A stretch of DNA of 64,000 nt from assembly GCA_963576735.1 (NCBI GenBank), contig OY755177.1, positions 8,680,001 to 8,744,000 on the forward strand. The letters run 5' to 3'. Made by a program: the position numbers and the translations under genes. Source of the stretch: Bedellia somnulentella. Lineage: Eukaryota; Arthropoda; Insecta; Lepidoptera; Bedelliidae. The notes below the pieces were generated by a model. The model saw only the letters and a list, made by a program, of their open reading frames with translations. It made no database searches and had not been told where the DNA came from. Positions 1-9,672 of the stretch are shown in pieces (position 1 is the first letter of the stretch; each line of letters opens with the position of its first letter).

Positions 1-180
1 TTCAGAGTACCCACGTTTTGCTTGGACAGTGCACTCACGTGATAGGGGACAGGCCCATTGCCGTTTTGAACGAATGCACTGTCATATGACTAGGTACAAC
101 TCAGCCATGTGGGTTTCCTCACGATGTTGTTGCTCACCGTTAACAACCATGATAAGTTAACCACACATATGTCTTTAGAG
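1..180 (-). repeat. SINE-A body fragment
   Basis: This is the body of the tRNA-derived SINE-A on the minus strand. It matches 20018-20198 and the copies at 29441, 33195, 56000, 58085 and 58354. The tRNA-like head is missing. The copy stops at TGTCTTTAGAGAG, where RTE sequence begins, so the two elements are fused or one is truncated at the junction near 180. The left end runs off the window. Confidence 0.8.
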
Positions 181-609
181 AGTTGCAAGAGATGATGAAT
201 ATTGCATGTGAGTTCTTTTGTAAGAAAAGGAATGAGGGTGAATGTGGATAAGACCAAAACGATGGTTTTTGAGAGACAGAAAGATGTGACAGAATGCGTG
301 ATTGCGATTGATGGTAAGGATGTGGAACAGGTGAAAGAGTTTGTATATCTTGGAAGTTTGTTTACAAGGGATGGAAAATGTGATGAAGATATCGAAAGAA
401 GAGTGAAAAAGGGTAATGCGGTAAATGGAGCAATGAATAGCCTAATGACCTGTCAATCGGTGTCTGAAAAGGCCCGAATGGCTGTGCATGATACTGTTCT
501 TGATCCTACGCTTATGTATGGAAGCGAATGTTGGGTGTGGCAGAAGAAGCATGAGAGCAGAGTGAATGCAGTAGAGATGAGGTCCCTCAGAAAAATTTCT
601 AATCTCTAA
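181..609 (+). pseudogene. RTE-clade reverse transcriptase, C-terminal fragment
   Basis: This is the thumb and C-terminal part of an RTE-type endonuclease/reverse transcriptase, the LINE polymerase that copies its own RNA at nicked chromosomal DNA. The open stretch 202-609 (135 codons) contains DKTKTMVFER, FVYLGSLFT and PTLMYGSECWVWQKKHESR, which are typical of insect RTE proteins. The Met at 202 is not a natural start. The family sequence continues upstream to about 181 in another frame, so there is an indel near 210. The endonuclease and the catalytic YADD are absent, and the frame ends at TAA before the usual C-terminus. Homologous pieces lie at 23010-24170, 35445, 56393 and 57600. It is non-functional. 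Confidence 0.85.
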
Positions 610-1230
610 TCATCCTCTACCAACGTGAATAATATTAGTTAGATTAATTAATATTAGGTTATTCAATAATTACAAAAATAAAGCATATTAGTTTTTGCAG
701 TAAACATTCTTGCTTATATACAATAAAATGTAACATTGTGGTTACAAATTGATATAAACTGAAAATATTCGTGTGTGGGCTGTTATCGTTGAAAAGTGGA
801 ATTAAATTCGCTAGAAAACATATTAATTCCATTTCGAACAATGGAAACAAATACACCGAAATTATAATATGAACCACTTAGTTATTTGTGATTTTATTCA
901 TATTTGTTAATTTGCCGTTCGAGTACATATTTGTTTGTGAAATGAGAGCATATTATAACGAAAATAGTTTTTTAATATGATTTCCAGAAAATTCAGTAGA
1001 ATAAAATTAAAAATGTTGTAGAAATTTCAAGCATCTATTACTTGAGTACTTTACTACTAATTTTATTTATTAATGTTATCATATCATATATCAATATGGA
1101 GCTAAAAATACATTTATTGTATCCTCTCAGTTGTTTTATAATAGTTCGGTTCAGTTTTCAATCGCGTCCTTTTCTAGTACTTCTAGTTAGAGCAGAATGA
1201 AAATGTATGAACTATGTAAATTTCAGTTTA
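610..1230. other. AT-rich DNA without recognised features
   Basis: I see no convincing gene, tRNA-like sequence or named repeat here. The open frame at 659-877 on the minus strand is short, has biased composition and resembles nothing I recognise. Confidence 0.5.
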
Positions 1231-1295
1231 ATTACTAAATCGGTTTATGAAATACAGGCTGCTGACCGACGGAAAGACAGACAGGCGTCTTAAAA
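1231..1295. repeat. Degenerate fragment of the GGGTTCCGTACC element
   Basis: The words TTTATGAAATACAGGCTG and CGACGGAAAGACAGACAGG match the arm at 7550-7590 (TTTATGAGATACAGCCTGG, then a CGACAAACAG-type stretch). This looks like a short diverged piece of that common insect repeat. The ends are not defined. Confidence 0.4.
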
Positions 1296-1647
1296 ACATG
1301 TTAAAAACATGTTAACGTTTTTTCGTTTTTATTTCGTAACCCGTTTTTATTATTCTAGTATTGAAAACAGTTGAGTGCAAACGACAGGCGCAGTTTTATT
1401 TATTTTATTTATTTATTTACGGAAAACAAACAGCTTTAACACAACAATTAGCAAAAAAACAATAAAAATTAAAACATAGCCAAAAAAAGTTTTCACATAT
1501 TGGTAACGAACATGCGCTTAATTAAGTATTACTGTAAATTAACTAACAATATAAGAACTAGGAAAGATAGTAGATTAACAAATTTGACAATCAAGAAAGA
1601 AATTGTGGTTTTAATAATGAACTGGATAGAAATAGAAAGATTTGTGA

Positions 1648-4512
1648 TCATCCTAAAAGAATAAATTTGCCATATTTTTTTTTAAACACTGAGGTATTGG
1701 TATTAAAAAAGTCTAAATCAACTTGACTACTCAGTGAATTAAAGCTTCGAGCCGCTCGAGTCATAAAAGTATTTCTGCGATAGTTCGTACGAGCAAGCGG
1801 AACAGCAAGAGTTTGTTGGTCCCGTGAAGTTGAGCGCGGTACCCTTAAGTGGATAGAGGACAATAAATCAGTGCAATCAATCATACCATTTGCGATTTTC
1901 ATCAGAAAGTCTACATCTGCTATTTGCCTCCTAAATTCTAGTGGAATAAAATGGTATCTCTTACATCGCTCTATATAGTTGGTGTCTAAAGTTCCTGATT
2001 TGTATTCTAAATATCTCAGGAATCTTTTCTGTAAGGATTCCAACCTAGATATATAGCATTTATATCCGGGGTTCCAAACTGGAGATGCATACTCTAAGAT
2101 GCTGCGCACATATGAGCAGTAAATAATTTTTATAGCTTTTATGTCATTGAAATATTTGCATGACCTGATTAAAAACCCCATCATTTTTGATGCTCTGTTG
2201 ACAATAGATGTTATATGTTTGTCGTAGAGGAGCTTAGAGTCCTGAATAATGCCCAAATCCCTCATTTCATTTACCCTAATTAGCGTCGAATCTTTAATGC
2301 AATAATCAGTTAGAGAAGGTTCTTTTTTTCGAGTAAATGACATCACAAAACACTTTTCCACATTCAAATCTAATCTGCTTTTTTCGCAATAATCTTGAAA
2401 TCTACGTAGATCATCCTGCAGACTATAGCAGTCCTGAAGATGATCCACAACCTTCATGATTTTCATATCGTCAGCAAATAAGACAATTTTTGAATAATGG
2501 AAACATTCTACTATATCGTTAATAAAAATCACAAATAATAAAGGGCCAAGAAGAGAACCTTGAGGTACACCAGAAGGCATTCCTATCCAGTTAGATATAA
2601 ACCCATTGGCAACAACACACTGGGTTCTTTTAGAAATATAGGATTCGAACCACCGGAGCAAATCACCATGAATACCTAACGCCTCTAGTCCCTCCAATAA
2701 TAGAATATGATCAATTCGATCAAATGCCTTTCGGTAATCAGTAAACACAACATCAACCTGTCCACCCGCATCCATGCCGTTTGAAATAAAATCATGGGTT
2801 AATATGAGATTGGAAGTTGTGGACCGTTTTTTCAAAAAACCATGTTGTTCTGGCGATAGTAGGCATTTAATTGATTCATAAACATGTTCATAGACTATAC
2901 GTTCCAATATCTTGGCGAAACAACTAAGTTTTGATATTCCTCTGTAATTTTCTATACAACTTATATCACCTTTTTTGAGAATAGGAGTTATAAATGCCGA
3001 TTTCCAAACCAATGGTATATAACCCTCTTGTAGTGATCTCTTAAATAAAATTGATACCGGAAATAGTAATGAGTCTGCACAATTCCTAATTACAATAGGA
3101 GATACATTATCTGGTCCTGCACTCTTCTTGATATCTAATGTCTTAAACAGCTGAAGGAGGCATGTGGGATCTATTTCAATTGTTGAAATAGTATTGACGA
3201 GTAGATTCGATTTCTTATCTGAATAATTTGGGAGGATCCTTGAATCGGATGCTACGAAATTTTTATTGAAGTAATCGGAAAAAGCATTGCATATATCTAC
3301 CCCAGAAGTAAACGATCGATTTTCGTAGGTCATAGTAGATGGTATATCATTGTTTCCTTTTTTATTATTTTTAATATATGACCAGAAAGATGATGGATCA
3401 GAGGCAATATTATTTTGTATGCGTGTCATATAATCAAAGAAACATTGACGTTCTACATCCTTCACTCGCTTGCGCAGTATGGAAAAAGATTGGTAATCAG
3501 ACAAATTATTGTAAATTTTAAATTTTCTATGGTATTTATTTTTTTCTTTAAAAATATTTTTAAGAGCTGGAGTGAACCAAGGAGGGTAAATATTTTTATT
3601 ACCATGCTTTTTAGGAATATATTTTTCAATCAACTCATGCAAATAAGAATGAAAAACCGTTGATGCACTCTCAAGGGAAATTGAAGAGAGCTCGTCTACC
3701 CAATCTATGTCATTTAACCTACTTTTTATGGTTTCATAATCACCCTTGTCATACATATAAATTTTTCGAGGCTTTTGTTTTAGAAGTTTAAGGGAAGCTA
3801 TCTGAAGAACGATATCCAATGCCCTATGATGTAAATCCTCAGGGACCAGCGGACTATCACACGGTAAAACTGTTAAAAACGTATTAGAGATAATTAAATC
3901 TAAAATACGATTATTGATATTTGTAATACTATTGTACTGATTCAAATTGCATTGGTTAAGGGTGTCAATAAAGTTTGCCTGATAGTCACCTATTAAAGAA
4001 GATACTTCGTTGTCTGAATTCCATTGGATATTTGGTAGGTTAAAGTCACCTAATATAAGAAAATATTGGTCAGAAGTACCCAAAAAAATATCGTACAACT
4101 TCGAAGAAAAATTTTCAAGTTGAATCATCAGGGAGTTACCCAGATTTTCCTTGCATATATATACAGTACAGACATTAATTTTTCTAATTTTACCGTGTAA
4201 TGAGTTTAGCGTGATAGTTATCCAAAGATCCTCAGCCGAAGATCTCCAGTTCCGTTGCTCAAAAGCGGGTAGGTCACGCTTCACTGATAAAAGAACTCCT
4301 CCTCCTCTGGTTTGATTAGTAGACTCATAGCACCTATCCCTTCTCCATACCGCATATCTAGCATCAAAAAGCTCATGATTACTGACGCCATCCAGCAACC
4401 ATGTCTCTGTTATAGATATTATATCATAATTGTTTAGCAGAATATTCCTTTTAAAGATATTTACTTTACTGCGTAGACCTCTAGCATTCTGGTAGTAAAT
4501 ATTAAGAGCCAT
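1648..4512 (-). CDS. LINE-1 ORF2: APE endonuclease and reverse transcriptase (intact)
   Basis: This 954-residue protein would nick chromosomal DNA and reverse-transcribe the LINE RNA there. The N-terminal apurinic-type endonuclease shows YYQNARGLRSK (6-16), SITETWL with Glu36, RGGGVLL (69-75), LGDFNLP (154-160) and a terminal D-x-HH motif near 226-229. The reverse transcriptase spans roughly 480-760: TDYRKAFDRIDH with catalytic Asp592, SGVPQGSLLGPLLF (647-660) and LFADDMKI with the catalytic pair Asp681-Asp682. The C-terminus (ARSFNSLSSQVDLDFFN) is of the family type. Length is normal and there is no internal stop. The start fits because the EN domain begins within a few residues of Met1. It could still encode active enzyme, though its ORF1 is broken. 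Confidence 0.93.
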   Translation of the reverse strand: MALNIYYQNARGLRSKVNIFKRNILLNNYDIISITETWLLDGVSNHELFDARYAVWRRDRCYESTNQTRGGGVLLSVKRDLPAFEQRNWRSSAEDLWITITLNSLHGKIRKINVCTVYICKENLGNSLMIQLENFSSKLYDIFLGTSDQYFLILGDFNLPNIQWNSDNEVSSLIGDYQANFIDTLNQCNLNQYNSITNINNRILDLIISNTFLTVLPCDSPLVPEDLHHRALDIVLQIASLKLLKQKPRKIYMYDKGDYETIKSRLNDIDWVDELSSISLESASTVFHSYLHELIEKYIPKKHGNKNIYPPWFTPALKNIFKEKNKYHRKFKIYNNLSDYQSFSILRKRVKDVERQCFFDYMTRIQNNIASDPSSFWSYIKNNKKGNNDIPSTMTYENRSFTSGVDICNAFSDYFNKNFVASDSRILPNYSDKKSNLLVNTISTIEIDPTCLLQLFKTLDIKKSAGPDNVSPIVIRNCADSLLFPVSILFKRSLQEGYIPLVWKSAFITPILKKGDISCIENYRGISKLSCFAKILERIVYEHVYESIKCLLSPEQHGFLKKRSTTSNLILTHDFISNGMDAGGQVDVVFTDYRKAFDRIDHILLLEGLEALGIHGDLLRWFESYISKRTQCVVANGFISNWIGMPSGVPQGSLLGPLLFVIFINDIVECFHYSKIVLFADDMKIMKVVDHLQDCYSLQDDLRRFQDYCEKSRLDLNVEKCFVMSFTRKKEPSLTDYCIKDSTLIRVNEMRDLGIIQDSKLLYDKHITSIVNRASKMMGFLIRSCKYFNDIKAIKIIYCSYVRSILEYASPVWNPGYKCYISRLESLQKRFLRYLEYKSGTLDTNYIERCKRYHFIPLEFRRQIADVDFLMKIANGMIDCTDLLSSIHLRVPRSTSRDQQTLAVPLARTNYRRNTFMTRAARSFNSLSSQVDLDFFNTNTSVFKKKYGKFILLG

Positions 4513-5112
4513 TAGAATTGTAAGATATTAACACTATAGAGTACGCAACAGTGCATAAAAATAAAAAGCGAACGATATAAACAGTCATTATATTATAAAA
4601 CATAAAATAATAATTCATTTCGGGTAAACAATAAAAATTAAAACGTAATAAAATGTAAGTGTTGATGTAAATCGCGGTTAGCAACTGGTCTTGTAAATGT
4701 TTAATAATTGTAAGTAGATAATCGGTATACGCTAATCTAATTATCAACGTGGTTAATATTAAGGTTATAATTGATTGCACCTCGAAAAAGTTGCTGGTAT
4801 GATTCACCATTTGTAACAAAAGAAATTTATGACTCGGCGAGCACACTTGAATAGACTTTTTTCTATATAGGTTTTTGTGAAGCGATATGAATGCAGGGTT
4901 TCGCAACCTTGTGGTTACGCTGCAAACATAAGATATTGATTTGGAAAGTTCAGTTATTTTAATACAAGTTACAACTAAAATGCTAATAAACTTTTTTAGA
5001 AAAATAAGTAATTTAGAAATAAATAACGACAGAGTTAAACATATGGAGTATAACACCTGTACTATGTTTGAGAAAGATCTTAGAAATAAAAGCAAGCTAT
5101 AATATATTAAAA

Positions 5113-6123
5113 TTAAACCATTTTGGATATGTCCTCTTCGTTTCTTATAACAAGGACGGGAGACGTAGGGGATTTCCGAGCCAAGATTTTGCATTGACGC
5201 ACCCAAACAAATTGAAAATTCACTTCCGCTTTACGAGCTTTGACTTTAGAAAGTAAATTTTTGTTGTGAACTGTGAGGTGATCATTAATGAAGATTTTCT
5301 TATTTCCACTAAACCCTAAAGAACTTTGTAAAAGTTCCTTATAACGGCGCATTGAAGAAATCAGCTCTTCTTTTTTATAGCGATTTATAAAAGAAACAAT
5401 AATTGGTTTATCTTACTCCTTAATTCTTGTCTGCACTCGGTTCACTAAATTAATGTCTGTTTTAACGATCGGACAATTGAGCTCAGCACCAATCTTTAAA
5501 ACAATGTCGAAGAGATTTTCATTTTTCTTGAATGGAACATTTTTGATCTCCACATTATTCGAGCGGTTCATTTGCTCTCGGTCCTGTATTTGACTTTCAA
5601 TTAATTTAATGCTTGCTTGAATTGATGGTATTTCCGACGAGAGATTTTCCATTGATTTTACTCTGGTCTCAACAGTTTCAATTCTTTCAGTAAAAGAGTT
5701 TATAAGGCCATGAGCAATTTCCAATGATGATTTCATATGGCATATATCTTCCTTTATTGATCTAACATCCATTATAAGAGTATCCAAAGAGTTGAGCTTT
5801 GAAAGGATTTCTTTCAACTGTTTATCCAGTTTAACCTGACTGTTTTCGTCCTTAGTGTTTTTCAAAGCCTGTGGGTCATCTCGAGTAATTTTCATGGACG
5901 TAGACTCTTGGTAACGAAGTTTGCAGTTAGAACACTGCCATTTCGCCTTATTCTTCCCTAGCTTACGGTAACCTGCTTCTGAAATTCCTGCACACACGAA
6001 ATCGTATTGATTATGACATAGACTACACACTGTTCCGTCTGTAAACGAGGTGTTGCAATCAGCACAGATCGAACTCATTTTGCTAATATAAGGTTTGCAA
6101 CCACTGATCTTCTCTTGGAACAA
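5113..6123 (-). pseudogene. LINE-1 ORF1: PHD-like zinc finger, coiled coil, FP-like C-domain; one in-frame stop
   Basis: This is the RNA-binding/chaperone-type ORF1 partner of LINE-1 ORF2. The likely start is the second Met at 6078, just before a cysteine cluster (CADC, CSLC, CAG, CSNC) of PHD-like zinc-finger layout. A predicted coiled coil rich in Lys, Glu, Leu and Ile follows, and then a domain resembling the baculovirus FP protein (NNVEIKNVPF; KIFINDHLTVHNKNLL; FVWVRQCKILARK). A TAA at 5413-5415 splits the frame. The remainder continues in the same frame to 5113, so a single nonsense change separates it from an open frame of about 320-337 codons. The PHD histidine position appears to be Asp (QYDFVC), which I believe is common in this group. 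Confidence 0.8.
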
Positions 6124-6140
6124 CCGTGCGTCCGTGCCAA

Positions 6141-6679
6141 ACGTCTATCAACAACTTATAATAACATTATGCGTTTAACATTAAGTCTAAGTACCCATTG
6201 ACTCAGTCAATTTAGATCTGGTTTTTCAAGATATATTCTCTCACAGGTGATTAATAGTGGAGTATTGATATTGGGTCAATAATTTTGATCTTCGTGAATT
6301 TTATGAGGGAAACTTATCATTTGCTATTTTTATACCTATCTTAATTTTAGTAAGCCAGAGATAACAATATAGTTTTTACTTTAAAAAAGTATTTACTTTT
6401 GCTGCACACATTTTCCTCAGAAGTATGAAACAAGCGACTCCATTCATCGCTGTCTAATGAATTTAACTTCAAAATGGAAAAGCGATACAGCCGGCAGAAT
6501 CGAATTTAAATATTCAGGTATTGATATCACCTGCCTCTAGCTGAACGATTGTATGGCACGGTGGTGTCAGATTCAGTATTACATGTATAGCAACCGTTTG
6601 TGAAGTTTTTACACAACCTATTTTTAAGTCACTTAATACATAGCACATTACTTTTTCAGTCCTACTGACGGGAGAACGA
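6141..6679. other. No recognised features
   Basis: This is AT-rich sequence upstream of LINE-1. Part of it may be 5' UTR of that element, but no boundary or target duplication is visible. Confidence 0.4.
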
Positions 6680-6716
6680 ACATATAATGATTATTTCCCA
6701 TTGGGGCAGGCAGAGA
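6680..6716 (-). repeat. RTE 3'-end scrap
   Basis: TTCCCATTGGGGCAGGCAGA matches the conserved 3' terminus of the RTE family seen at 16155 and 57625, but the coding part that should follow on the right is missing. Confidence 0.5.
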
Positions 6717-7034
6717 CATCATACAATAAAAAACAAATAGGTTATGTAAGGGTTGAACATACCAAATAATCATTTTTTTATATATTCAATGGAAATTAAT
6801 GGCGCTGGCATATATGTATGTATTCAAACCCAGAACCCAACAAAAAGGAACAAAGTGAGTTTAAAGAAATTTTATTTATATACAAAGTGAAACGTGTTCT
6901 TAATAATTACAATATTAATAAAAAAAATACAATATATGTATTTATTTCCAAACCAAACAATTTTCATTGTTAGTTATTCAAATAATGTTAAGAGAAGTAG
7001 GAAAAAAATATATGATAACCGGCCAAGTACATCA

Positions 7035-7280
7035 CGCATGAAGGGTTCCGTACCATCATCTATAATAGAAAATTACGTTTTATTTGGGAGCCCTCTTTTG
7101 ATATTCACTTAACTGTTATTTATTTATTTTTTTTAAATGTGATAAACAAGTAAATATTCTGTAAAAACATGAAGCGTCTACTTATTACCGTTTTTAATAT
7201 TGAGCAAAATAGTACGAAAAAAACACGTTCATCATAGTAGACTCCCCTTTATATATATATATAGTTATATATATATATAG

Positions 7281-7338
<58 letters not shown>

Positions 7339-7617
7339 CATAGATAAATACTTTATTTTTAGTATTTATTGTTATAGCAGCAACATAAATACATCACCTG
7401 CAAAAATTTTAGCTTTATTAGATACAGGAGAAATATTCGAAATGAGGGAAAAAAAAAATTATTGTATTGGGATGCCCCTTATAGCAGCAATAGAAATACA
7501 TCATTTGTGTAAATTCCAGTTTTCTAGCTATCACTGTTTATGAGATACAGCCTGGAGACCGACAAACAGCGAAGTCTTAGTAATAGGGTCCCATTTTACC
7601 TTTTGGTACGGAACCCT
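7035..7617. repeat. Interspersed element with GGGTTCCGTACC inverted ends
   Basis: The left end has AAGGGTTCCGTACCAT (about 7043-7058) and the right end has TTGGTACGGAACCCTAAAAA (about 7601-7620), an inverted pair. The inner sequence (GAGATACAGCCTGGAGACCG; AATAGGGTCCCATTTTACC) is a repeat I have seen widely in insect genomes. The inverted termini suggest a DNA transposon derivative, but no target duplication is clear. A long TA microsatellite has expanded inside it. Confidence 0.6.
7246..7333. repeat. TA microsatellite
   Basis: This is a run of TA dinucleotides, with two short TAGT interruptions near its left end, inside the GGGTTCCGTACC element. Confidence 0.9.
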
Positions 7618-7796
7618 AAAAATTATTACTATGACCACCAATCGGTAGTTAAACCAACTAATAAGAACAGGAAAAATTATACATAGATAAATACTATATT
7701 TGGTCCCTCAGTCCTCAACCTCATATTCATGAAACACAACACACTTCCCTTTATTTATACGACATACTACATATTGCATCGTAGTAGATACTATAC

Positions 7797-7852
7797 ACAG
7801 CTTCTAATCCGACACTACACAGCTGTGTAGTGTCGGCTTAGAGTACTCTTGA
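7797..7852. repeat. Head-to-head SINE-B 5' ends (palindrome)
   Basis: CCGACACTACACAGCTGTGT is followed by AGTGTCGGCTTAGAG, so two SINE-B heads face each other symmetrically around CAGCTG. The rest of each copy is missing or very diverged. Confidence 0.6.
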
Positions 7853-7885
7853 TGTGGTTCCATACATGCACGCATTAGTAAAAAT

Positions 7886-8150
7886 ATACACACATATACT
7901 CACGGCCATAAATCTAGAAAAGAGGTAGCCAGAGATTCAAATCTAGAAACTCCTGAGCCACATTTGGAAGTTGATAGGGGACAAGGTGGTAAAAATAAAG
8001 TATCGTTAGTGATAGGTCTCCAACTGCATTGTCCAAAAACCACTTAAAAAAGGTCACTTTACGAAAACCGTGGGTTTCTACCCAGTTTCTACCAAGGGCA
8101 CATTACATTCTTAGCCGGCACTACACTGCACTATTAGTATAGTTAGGTCC
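7886..8150 (-). repeat. SINE-B copy (diverged)
   Basis: It runs from the TATACTCACGGCCATAAATC tail on the left to TTAGCCGGCACTACAC (head) on the right, so the element lies on the minus strand. The middle contains the expected GAGCCAC...TGGAAGTTG and GGTCTCCAAC blocks, with several indels. Confidence 0.75.
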
Positions 8151-8867
8151 AATAAGAACTGGGAAATCGTAGAGAGGTCAATTTATATTCTTATGGCGTT
8201 AGATAACACAATCAATAATAAATCACCCCGGAAAGACTTTTCGTGGAACTCTGAATCATTTAACTCGTCTCTGTACTCTTAGCTAGTGCATGTAAAATAC
8301 GGGGACCGATCGGTGTCGAGTTTTCTACAGTTGGGTACAACAAGTTTCTTCTTTCGTTAGCATTGCGTTACATAATTGACGGAGGTATCTCGACATCAAT
8401 GAAAATTTTGTCAAGACATTTCTTTGTTCACGAGAACATATTACATTCAGAAGAAAACCAAACCAAAGTGAAAATTTTAGTCATATTCCGTCTGCGCACA
8501 GAAAAGTCAAACGCGAGTTAGACTATTCATAACTTTACTTCACAGAATACTATTTGGGTTTGAGTGATATATAAATAAAACGTTCTTATTCTGACAGTAA
8601 TAATGCTGTCAAACATAAAATATTCTTTTGGTGCTTTAACTCATATTCATGGAAGTATTATTTAAACAGAAACGCGCGCTGGCGACCTAAAGTGTCCTGA
8701 AAAAGGATGGCTAACTAGCTAACTGTGTCTCGTTTTAAGTAGGGTGACCATCTGTTGGTGTTTTAATAAGAGTTCCTCTAAAGGATACAAAAACACTTAT
8801 ATTACATATTTTAAATGTTTTTGTTCATGAAATCCTCATGTGGGGACCTGATGCACTCGCAGCCTTT

Positions 8868-8939
8868 GATACGGTGGCTCAATTGGCAGAGCGACGGGGG
8901 CGTGTACCCGAGGTCGCGGGTTCGATCCCCACCTGTGTC
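8868..8939 (+). repeat. 72-nt tRNA-like unit inside P-like copy A
   Basis: The sequence folds with a 7-bp acceptor stem, a GCTC/GAGC D stem and a T arm GCGGG-TTCGATC-CCCAC with box A and box B. The lengths are canonical, but the anticodon arm only pairs as CGGG/CCCG around an 8-nt loop. It is therefore a tRNA pseudogene-like unit of the T-repeat family and not a credible functional tRNA. Confidence 0.7.
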
Positions 8940-9089
8940 GAAATTTTTCTTTCCTTTATTTATTAGCTATATTTACATACATACATTATAAAAAATATTA
9001 TAAAAAATACTTATATTTACATATATACATTGTTTTTAGTAAATCAACGTGTTTTTTATACATATTTATTCTTAATTAATAGATTATAA

Positions 9090-9672
9090 AAGAATGGGTA
9101 GCCAGTGCTTGAGAATTAAAATTTCCTCAGCCACTTTTTGAAGTTGAGTAGAGAAAAGATGGTAAGCAAAGGAAGGTGGTTTTAAAAGGATGATGAAGTA
9201 TCTAATAAAAAACTTCAAAAGCCCCAGAACCCTCAGTTACCTCTTCCAAAGCACGCAGGTAGCAGAAGATTTGTGCTATTTAAAGCCGCATTACACAGCA
9301 TTTTATTTCACTTACATGTATACTTATAGACTTACAAGTTTTATGATGGTTTTTAATGAAGTTATGTTTTATTATTATTTTTATTGCTTTAGTTTTAAAT
9401 TATGTATTTGTATGTCAAGAAACTTGACGAAACATGTGGTTCCCTACAATACTGTAACATCTTTTAATTACCATGTTTCATGCAAATAAACTATTTTCAT
9501 TTCATTTCATTTCAAGTTGCGTGGGGAAAAGATGGTGAAATAAAGGTTGTTGGTGATGGGTCTCAACCGCATTGCCCAAAAATCCCTTAAAAGCCCCAAT
9601 ACCGTTTGTCGCCTCTTACGTACACCCACCGGAAGAAATGGGGTAGTGCTATACTAAGCCGACACCACACAG
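9090..9672 (-). repeat. SINE-B copy inside P-like copy A, split by an insertion
   Basis: The tail-side half is at about 9090-9163 and the head-side half at 9514-9672. The uninterrupted counterpart is in P-like copy B at 42903-43105. Because both P-like copies carry it, this SINE-B entered before the P-like element spread. Confidence 0.8.
9164..9513 (+). mobile_element. 350-bp retroposon-like insertion with ATTTC tail
   Basis: This segment is absent from P-like copy B. It is bracketed by a 23-bp direct repeat (9141-9163 and 9514-9536; three mismatches), as expected for LINE/SINE target duplications. The right end has AATAAA followed by three ATTTC units, like a non-LTR 3' tail. The family is not recognised. 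Confidence 0.65.

Larger units (their letters stand above)
1385..6140 (-). mobile_element. LINE-1: nearly complete CR1/Jockey-group non-LTR retrotransposon
   Basis: The element reads right to left: 5' region near 6140, ORF1 (6123-5113), a spacer of about 600 bp, ORF2 (4512-1648), a 3' UTR of about 200 bp, and a tail of TTTA repeats at 1392-1418 (TAAA repeats on the coding strand). The ORF1 zinc-finger/coiled-coil type followed by an APE-endonuclease/RT ORF2 is the usual CR1/Jockey-group plan; I cannot assign the clade more finely. The exact 5' end and a target duplication were not found. The intact ORF2 suggests a fairly young insertion. Confidence 0.85.

Noticed and set aside
1260..1330. Direct repeat AAAACATGTTAAAAACATGTTAA as a regulatory site
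   Set aside because: Two adjacent 11-bp units inside AT-rich DNA near a repeat fragment; no independent evidence for a binding site.
4502..5206. Open frame of 234 codons on the minus strand between LINE-1 ORF1 and ORF2
   Set aside because: It overlaps the ORF1 end in another frame and has the biased composition of AT-rich spacer (runs of Leu, Ile, Ser, Tyr). No domain is recognisable.
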